Positions 5,919 through 9,740 of a DNA stretch of 9,740 bases are shown here, in pieces (within the stretch, counting starts at the first letter, position 1; each line of letters starts with the position of its first letter). The DNA comes from Methanothrix sp. (lineage in GTDB: Archaea; Halobacteriota; Methanosarcinia; Methanotrichales; Methanotrichaceae). A program made the translations under genes and the position numbers. The notes beneath the pieces are model-generated. The model searched no databases. It was not told where the DNA came from and was given only the letters and a program-made list of their open reading frames with translations. The stretch covers positions 1 to 9,740 of the forward strand of contig JAQVZT010000081.1 of the NCBI GenBank assembly GCA_028708055.1. The letters run 5' to 3'.

Positions 5919-5945
5919 TTTGGCGGTCGATGCGGCAGTTGATAT

Positions 5946-5989
5946 GCCCGGACTGCCGGGCCACATACTCATTTTCTTTGTCTTTTTTG
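5946..5989 (+). terminator. GC hairpin followed by T-rich tract, likely terminator
   Basis: GCCCGG-ACTG-CCGGGC (5946-5961) is a 6-bp perfect GC stem. It is followed by a T-rich stretch (5972-5989, T runs of 4, 3 and 6). T tracts alone end transcription in archaea; together with position between two rightward genes this is a good terminator for the 337-residue gene. Confidence 0.65.
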
Positions 5990-6011
5990 TATGGGAAGAT
6001 TTTGCTGCGCC

Positions 6012-6084
6012 GTATATAAGCAGTTTATAAATCTTAAATACTCATGTTTATATACCCCCAGTTTGTAAGGGATAATCTGGAGAT
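6012..6084 (+). promoter_or_regulatory. tbp promoter region with several TATA-like boxes and a Shine-Dalgarno site
   Basis: Four TATA-like elements occur in 44 bp: GTATATAAG (6012-6020), TTTATAAAT (6024-6032), CTTAAATAC (6033-6041) and GTTTATATAC (6046-6055). The last is best placed for a start near 6075 and a leader that includes GGAGAT (6079-6084), 8 nt before the ATG at 6093. The others could be alternative promoters or additional sites bound by the gene's own product. Confidence 0.6.
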
Positions 6085-6092
6085 ACTTGAGT

Positions 6093-6644
6093 ATGGAGTC
6101 CACAATTAATATTGAGAACGTGGTGGCATCCACCAAGCTGGCTGAGGCCTTCGATCTTCATAAGATTGAGGCCGAGCTCGAAGGCGCCGAGTATAACAAG
6201 GAGAAGTTTCCCGGACTCGTCTACAGGGTAAAAGCACCGAGAGCTGCATTTCTCATATTCACCTCTGGAAAGGTGGTGTGCACCGGAGCCAAGAATGTAG
6301 AGGACGTTCGCACGGTCATAACCAATATGGCCAAGACGCTCAAGTCCATCGGCTTTGAGAACATCGACCTGGAACCAGAGATACACGTTCAGAACATCGT
6401 GGCCTCCGCGGACCTCAAGACAGACTTGAACTTAAACGCCATCGCTCTCGGCCTGGGCCTGGAGAATATCGAGTACGAGCCTGAGCAGTTCCCCGGGCTG
6501 GTCTACAGGATCAAAGCGCCCAAGGTGGTTGTGCTCATCTTCAGCTCCGGAAAGCTGGTTGTGACAGGCGGCAAATCCCCGGCGGAGTGCGAGGAGGGAG
6601 TGCATATCGTCAGGATGCAGCTTGAGAATATGGGGCTGCTCTGA
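6093..6644 (+). CDS. tbp: TATA-box binding protein (TBP), basal transcription factor
   Basis: The product has 183 residues, normal for archaeal TBP, and consists of two direct repeats forming the saddle. Repeat 1 (about 4-90) has INIENVVASTKLAEAFDL, FPGLVYRVKAP and FLIFTSGKVVCTGAK; repeat 2 (about 96-183) has IHVQNIVASADLKTDLNL, FPGLVYRIKAP and VLIFSSGKLVVTGGK. The Phe residues of these strands intercalate at the TATA box in characterised TBPs. It recruits TFB and RNA polymerase. ATG 6093 is preferred over the in-frame TTG at 6087 because GGAGAT stands 8 nt before the ATG but only 2 nt before the TTG. The protein ends soon after the last helix (ENMGLL), without the acidic tail seen in some archaeal TBPs. 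This gene fixes the window as archaeal. Confidence 0.98.
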   Translation: MESTINIENVVASTKLAEAFDLHKIEAELEGAEYNKEKFPGLVYRVKAPRAAFLIFTSGKVVCTGAKNVEDVRTVITNMAKTLKSIGFENIDLEPEIHVQNIVASADLKTDLNLNAIALGLGLENIEYEPEQFPGLVYRIKAPKVVVLIFSSGKLVVTGGKSPAECEEGVHIVRMQLENMGLL

Positions 6645-6676
6645 ATCTCTCCGGCCGGCTTTGAGTCGCTCCGACT

Positions 6677-6713
6677 AGCTTTGGTTTCACAAACCAGCTC
6701 AGAGTTGCTCTGA
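6677..6713 (+). terminator. Two adjacent hairpins downstream of tbp
   Basis: TGGTTT-CAC-AAACCA (6682-6696) forms a 6-bp stem extendable by AGC/GCT across a 2-nt bulge. It is followed at once by TCAGAG-TTG-CTCTGA (6699-6713). Neither has a proper T tract after it. They may stabilise the tbp 3' end or help termination. Confidence 0.4.
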
Positions 6714-6798
6714 ATAATTCTGCGCAGCACTAGCATAGTCCTGGTCAAACATCTTTTTCCGAAGCTTTGCTCAGGATTTATAGATTCAAAAACAAAAA

Positions 6799-6808
6799 AT
6801 ATATAAAG
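6799..6808 (+). promoter_or_regulatory. TATA box of the small membrane protein gene
   Basis: ATATATAAAG follows an A-rich upstream stretch typical of an archaeal promoter. A start 25 nt downstream would be near 6829, leaving about 11 nt before the ATG at 6840. Confidence 0.6.
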
Positions 6809-6839
6809 TTTGGGCGCCAACTAAGCTTCATTAAAGATT

Positions 6840-6995
6840 ATGAAGGTGGGGGCGTTGTTTGACAGAGGGGAGCAGAAAGAATCCGCAACACTGATTGATT
6901 CATTATTTAAAAGCAAATATGCGGACCTGATCATTGTATCGGCAGTCGTTTTGACCTTCCTGGTTTTGATAATAGTATCCGCCGCCGTAACATAG
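6840..6995 (+). CDS. Small single-span membrane protein, 51 residues
   Basis: The frame ATG 6840 to TAG 6993-6995 encodes a hydrophilic N-terminal part (MKVGALFDRGEQKESATLID, then SLFKSKYA) and one membrane segment at about 29-50 (DLIIVSAVVLTFLVLIIVSA). This layout, a short cytoplasmic N-terminus and a C-terminal anchor, is typical of small membrane-complex subunits. I do not recognise the family. Support comes from the TATA box at the right distance and from a gene-free stretch around it. It is convergent with hisS, with 71 bp between the two stop codons. Two Shine-Dalgarno-like bases only (AAAG) precede it. Confidence 0.6.
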   Translation: MKVGALFDRGEQKESATLIDSLFKSKYADLIIVSAVVLTFLVLIIVSAAVT

Positions 6996-7015
6996 TGCTC
7001 AGGCCCATCAGTAAA

Positions 7016-7066
7016 TGATCGATTCTTGATCAATCCGTGATCATTGCCTTGATCAAGGCTTGATCA
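7016..7066. repeat. Five GATC-centred sites at 11-12 bp spacing between convergent genes
   Basis: GATC occurs at 7017, 7028, 7039, 7051 and 7062, each inside TGATC and four inside TGATCA. The spacings of 11, 11, 12 and 11 bp place them on one face of the helix. The fourth sits in a 14-bp perfect palindrome GCCTTGATCAAGGC (7046-7059). The cluster fills the gap just before the hisS stop codon. It could bind a protein cooperatively or fold as an RNA terminator for either gene. Confidence 0.7.
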
Positions 7067-8419
7067 TCATCCCTGCAAACGCTTCTTTAGCTTTTCCTCT
7101 ATCGCCGGCAGATCGAGGCTCTCCTGCTCTCCTCCGGCCATGTCACGCAGTGTGAGCTTGCCAGCATCCAGCTCGTCTTTTCCCACAATCACCACAAACT
7201 CTGCTCCCGCGCTGGCTGCCGCTTTGATCTGCGCCCCCAGGCTGCGGCCCATGACATCCATCACCAGCGGAATGCTCTTGCGCAGCGACCCCGCAATCTT
7301 CGCGGCCTGCATCTTGACGTCCGGTGTGAATGCCATGAATACCGGTGGCGTGCGCGACCCATCCATCTGCACAATCTCCATGATGCGGTCAAATCCCAGG
7401 CCGAAGCCGGTGGAAGAGGTCTCCTTGCCTCCGAAGAGGCTGGCCAGCTCATAGGTTCCGCCGCCGCAGATCTGCCTCTGGGCTCCCAGGCCCTGGGCAT
7501 AGATCTCAAAGACCGTGCCGGAATAATACTCCAGGCCCCTTACAATCTCAAAGTCGATGGTGAATTTGACTCCAAAGGCCTCCAGAAGATCAACAGTCTC
7601 CTGGAATTGCTCAAGGTGCAGCTCTGAGCCCACAGATCTTCCCTGCCGGGCCGATCCGCGACCTGTCGCCCCAGGGGCCGCTGCGCCGGAGGAGCCGACC
7701 ACCGGCTGGGCGTCGGTCGGCTCCTCCGGCGCCCTGCCAAGCTCCCCGGCGATCTCAATAGCCTTTTCCAGAGCCGCTTTTCCCTTGAGGTCTATCAGCT
7801 CTAGCAGGCCCAGATGGCCTTGGCCGATCTCTTCCAAAAGGGTGGCGAGAGCAGAACGTTCCTTCTTGTCGATCATCCTCATGACCTCCGGCCGGTGCTG
7901 CACATCTATTTTGCCCAGAATGGACCGGATCAGCCCCAGATAGCCCACATGAATATCCCCGGTCACGCCCACGCCCTTCAGCATCTCATCGGCAAGAGCG
8001 ATAGCCTCCGCCTCAGAATCGGGTTTGGCTCCGCCTATGATCTCGGTTCCCATCTGCCAGAACTCTCTAAAGCGCCCTCTTTGAGGCCGCTCATAGCGAA
8101 AACAGTTGCCGAAATACCAGAGCCTCTGCGGCTTGGGCAGGTTCTGCATCTCCGAGACATACATGCGCATCACTGGAGCAGTCAGCTCCGGGCGCAGGGC
8201 AAGGGCGCGTCCCCCTTTGTCTGTAAAGCTGTAGATCTCTTCGATCACTGATGCTCCCGACTTGATGGTAAAGAGCTCCAGATGCTCAAAAGTTGGGGTA
8301 GCGATCTCCCGGTATCCCCAGCGATCTAAAACATCCTGCATGGCCAACCTGGCTCGTCCTCTTTTCTCTGTCTCCTCGGGGAGGAAATCCCTTGTGCCTC
8401 TCGGTCTCTGGACGGTCAT
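7067..8419 (-). CDS. hisS: Histidyl-tRNA synthetase (HisRS)
   Basis: The 450-residue class II synthetase charges tRNA-His with histidine in the cytoplasm. It starts MTVQRPRGTRDFLPEE, with the usual GTRDFLP element. Motif 2 is at 107-120 (FRYERPQRGRFREF). The histidine-specific signature LEYYSGTVFEI is at 296-306 and GGGTYELASLFGG, then TGFGLGFDRI (motif 3), at 319-346. Residues about 355-450 are the anticodon-binding domain (VVIVGKDELDAGKLTLRDM). An extra low-complexity stretch at about 229-265 (PEEPTDAQPVVGSSGAAAPG onward) sits in the insertion domain between motifs 2 and 3 and is encoded by a perfect DNA palindrome. Upstream on its strand AACTTTAAG, about 30 nt before the ATG, is a weak TATA candidate; no strong Shine-Dalgarno is seen. 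Confidence 0.98.
   Translation of the reverse strand: MTVQRPRGTRDFLPEETEKRGRARLAMQDVLDRWGYREIATPTFEHLELFTIKSGASVIEEIYSFTDKGGRALALRPELTAPVMRMYVSEMQNLPKPQRLWYFGNCFRYERPQRGRFREFWQMGTEIIGGAKPDSEAEAIALADEMLKGVGVTGDIHVGYLGLIRSILGKIDVQHRPEVMRMIDKKERSALATLLEEIGQGHLGLLELIDLKGKAALEKAIEIAGELGRAPEEPTDAQPVVGSSGAAAPGATGRGSARQGRSVGSELHLEQFQETVDLLEAFGVKFTIDFEIVRGLEYYSGTVFEIYAQGLGAQRQICGGGTYELASLFGGKETSSTGFGLGFDRIMEIVQMDGSRTPPVFMAFTPDVKMQAAKIAGSLRKSIPLVMDVMGRSLGAQIKAAASAGAEFVVIVGKDELDAGKLTLRDMAGGEQESLDLPAIEEKLKKRLQG
7683..7732. repeat. Perfect 18-bp inverted repeat inside hisS
   Basis: The arm 7683-7700 (GCGCCGGAGGAGCCGACC) is the exact reverse complement of 7715-7732, with a 14-nt loop between. It lies in frame within the low-complexity insertion of HisRS. 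A perfect 18-bp GC-rich stem in a coding region is unusual and may be an inserted palindromic element or a hairpin-driven expansion. Confidence 0.95.
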
Positions 8420-8466
8420 AACAGAAAAAGGAATGAAAAAGATGCCCTTAAAGTTTTTGATGGCTC

Positions 8467-9147
8467 TTATTTTAGCTTCTCTGCGATCTCAGAGGGACAG
8501 ACGATAATCTGCACGGGCTTTATGATGATATTGGAGGTGGCCACAGCGCTTCCTCCCTGTACGGTGTTTATGGCTTGAACCGATATGCCGCTCACATCGA
8601 TGTTCAGGTTATTGCCAAGCGGCTGCGATTGGGCGCTGATTCTCGCCGGTCGTCCGCTCTTTCCCTCGCTTTCTGTGCTGGTGCTCAAAGCGCTATCTAC
8701 GATTTTTTCGATGTAGCTGTCATCCCAATTCTCCATTGCAAATGAATTCTTCGTCTCCAGCTGACCGGTGACCGCTATGTCCAGGGAGTTAGCAGGCGTG
8801 TTTGCATTGGAGTCCCTGTACTGCATCCCATCATAGGTGATATCTCTCTCTTTCACGGTATTCATTGCATATAGTTCAGATACCTGCTCACTTGAGTTCG
8901 ATTCATCCAGTGCGATCTTTTCCTTCGATGGGCCGGGATAGGGCATGGGGCTGAATGGATGAGACGCCATTGTCCCCCATTCGCGATGATCCTGATTGAA
9001 TGGACCCGATTGCGCCTCTTTCAGCCCTTTTTGCAGGTCCGGCAAATTGGAAGGCAGCTCAGCCGCGGCAATGCTTTGCGAAATAAGAAGACAAATAAAA
9101 ACGGCTCCCACCAGCAGATGGCCGGTGGGTCCTTGCATTTTTTTCAT
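8467..9147 (-). CDS. Secreted protein with signal peptide, unknown function
   Basis: The product has 226 residues. Residues 1-29 are a classical signal peptide: MKK, a hydrophobic stretch LLVGAVFICLLI and a small-residue cleavage site near SIAAAE. The mature N-terminal half is polar and Pro/Ser-rich (HPFSPMPYPGPS). Two similar beta-type segments follow: SLDIAVTGQLETKNSFAMEN (121-140) and NLNIDVSGISVQAINTVQGG with SAVATSNIIIKP (180-211). No membrane anchor is seen at the C-terminus (VCPSEIAEKLK). It is therefore probably extracellular or envelope-associated. It lies 29 bp after the next secreted protein gene on the same strand and is likely cotranscribed with it; the VQGGSAVATS segment loosely recalls that protein's repeats. 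No family recognised. Confidence 0.85.
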   Translation of the reverse strand: MKKMQGPTGHLLVGAVFICLLISQSIAAAELPSNLPDLQKGLKEAQSGPFNQDHREWGTMASHPFSPMPYPGPSKEKIALDESNSSEQVSELYAMNTVKERDITYDGMQYRDSNANTPANSLDIAVTGQLETKNSFAMENWDDSYIEKIVDSALSTSTESEGKSGRPARISAQSQPLGNNLNIDVSGISVQAINTVQGGSAVATSNIIIKPVQIIVCPSEIAEKLK

Positions 9148-9158
9148 ATTCCATCCCC

Positions 9159-9171
9159 GGGCTGATAGCCC
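9159..9171 (-). promoter_or_regulatory. Short hairpin between the two secreted-protein genes
   Basis: GGGCT-GAT-AGCCC is a perfect 5-bp stem in the 29-bp gap between the two genes, overlapping the region just upstream of the GGGGATGG-like ribosome site of the second gene. It could tune relative expression of the two proteins. Confidence 0.35.
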
Positions 9172-9176
9172 TGAAG

Positions 9177-9650
9177 TTACTGCTGATTGGTCACGATCTC
9201 TACATCGTTGGTTGCAGAAACGCCACCGGCATTGATGGCAGCTCCAAAGATGGACCAGCCGGCACCGGCGCCAATGGCCGTAGCCGCTCTGCTGCCTACC
9301 TTAACCTGTTCGATATTGTACTTGGGACTGCAGGCGGAGCATGTCTGAGCGTCGCCGGTATCCTGATTCTTCTTGATCTTCAGATGGTTGGTTGCAGATA
9401 CGGTTCCGAAATTGGCTCCCAGAAGTCCTATGCCTGGGCCAACTCCGGCGCCGATAGCCATGGCTTTGTCATTTCCAACATCAATAGAGTCGTAGTTGGC
9501 ATTTGCCGCGGCAGGGAATTTGAAGGCACCTGCTCCGGTCTCAAATATGCCCTGGCCGAGGATGTCCACGCCGCCGCTTCCAATCATCGCGCTCTGGGCC
9601 AGGGCAGGAGCCACAAATGCAGCCAATGCCATAGCCAGCACAAAGAACAT
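9177..9650 (-). CDS. Secreted Gly/Ala-rich two-repeat protein, possible surface or sheath component
   Basis: The product has 157 residues from ATG 9650. The start MFFVLAMALAAFVAPALAQS is a signal peptide with cleavage after ALA, but it lacks the usual positive N-terminus. Codons just upstream in frame (ATT ATT AGA AGA GTA GCA, 9668-9651) would add IIRRVA, and GGGGTGAG lies directly before them, so translation may start at a rare ATT codon. The mature protein has two copies of a 45-residue unit, 53-96 and 111-156, each with a strand ending in V-G, AIGAG, a Gly-rich stretch, VSATN and a final NQ. They are joined by a linker with CSAC (C104, C107). The pattern suggests a beta-stacked, self-associating surface protein; methanogen sheath amyloids and curli-type repeats are comparisons, not assignments. 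It precedes the 226-residue secreted protein gene in an apparent operon. Confidence 0.85.
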   Translation of the reverse strand: MFFVLAMALAAFVAPALAQSAMIGSGGVDILGQGIFETGAGAFKFPAAANANYDSIDVGNDKAMAIGAGVGPGIGLLGANFGTVSATNHLKIKKNQDTGDAQTCSACSPKYNIEQVKVGSRAATAIGAGAGWSIFGAAINAGGVSATNDVEIVTNQQ

Positions 9651-9668
9651 TGCTACTCTTCTAATAAT

Positions 9669-9723
9669 CTCACCCCATTAATCCTTTTAGGTTGTACTTA
9701 ACTAAGTTTCAAATATATATATA
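9669..9723 (-). promoter_or_regulatory. Promoter and Shine-Dalgarno site of the secreted-protein operon
   Basis: On the minus strand an alternating TATATATATATTT run (about 9723-9711) provides the TATA box, giving a start near 9692. GGGGTGAG (9676-9669) is a strong Shine-Dalgarno site. It lies 18 nt before the ATG at 9650 but only 3 nt before the second in-frame ATT (9665-9663), the same spacing as between GGTGAG and the TTG of cas4-cas1. Confidence 0.6.
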
Positions 9724-9740
9724 CTTTTTGGTGTTTTTTA

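Noticed and set aside
6821..7033. A 70-codon leftward frame between tbp and hisS
   Set aside because: It overlaps the small membrane protein gene on the other strand, which has a correctly placed TATA box and a clear membrane segment, while this frame has neither.
7557..8251. Rightward open frames across hisS
   Set aside because: They are antisense shadows of a complete, motif-containing histidyl-tRNA synthetase gene.

Overview
The window looks like a piece of a methanogenic archaeon's chromosome, most likely Methanosarcinales and perhaps Methanothrix (Methanosaeta). It carries an archaeal TATA-binding protein of the methanosarcinal kind, AT-rich TATA boxes about 25-30 nt ahead of transcription starts, GGTGAG-type Shine-Dalgarno sites and short or leaderless 5' ends. 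The genus is inferred; the archaeal assignment is firm.

Left part (1-2660), CRISPR region. A leftward gene fragment at the window edge (start codon at 86-84) resembles the N-terminus of a phage-type tail tube protein. It stops 42 bp short of a CRISPR array (129-1407) with 17 identical 36-bp repeats, one decayed terminal repeat and 17 unique spacers of 35-39 bp. The array is followed by a gene for a degenerate acylphosphatase-fold protein with a coiled-coil tail (1489-2037). Two isolated, decayed copies of the CRISPR repeat follow at 2092-2127 and 2398-2432, with a doubtful third at about 2462-2488. The gene is thus bracketed by repeats in the same orientation, and the last solo repeats have a TATA-like box in front of them, just upstream of the cas operon.

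Cas operon (2660-4785). A Cas4-Cas1 fusion and Cas2 form a complete spacer-acquisition module of the type I-G (formerly I-U) kind. No effector genes (cas3, cas8, cas7, cas5, cas6) are in the window, so interference must be encoded left of the window or elsewhere. An unrecognised 337-residue acidic protein follows cas2 under its own apparent promoter.

Right part (5919-9740), housekeeping and secreted proteins. tbp (6093-6644) has several TATA-like boxes ahead of it. A 51-codon single-span membrane protein gene (6840-6995) comes next. It is convergent with hisS (8419-7067), and five GATC sites spaced 11-12 bp lie between the two. The hisS gene contains a perfect 18-bp inverted repeat inside a low-complexity coding insertion. 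Upstream of hisS, also leftward, are two signal-peptide proteins. One (9650-9177) is made of two related Gly/Ala-rich beta-like repeats; together they may form a cell-surface or sheath-type component.

The most interesting parts are the stand-alone decayed repeats around the acylphosphatase-like gene and in front of cas4-cas1, which could be relics of a longer array or a crRNA-like regulatory unit, and the fused-Cas4-Cas1 acquisition module without visible effectors.
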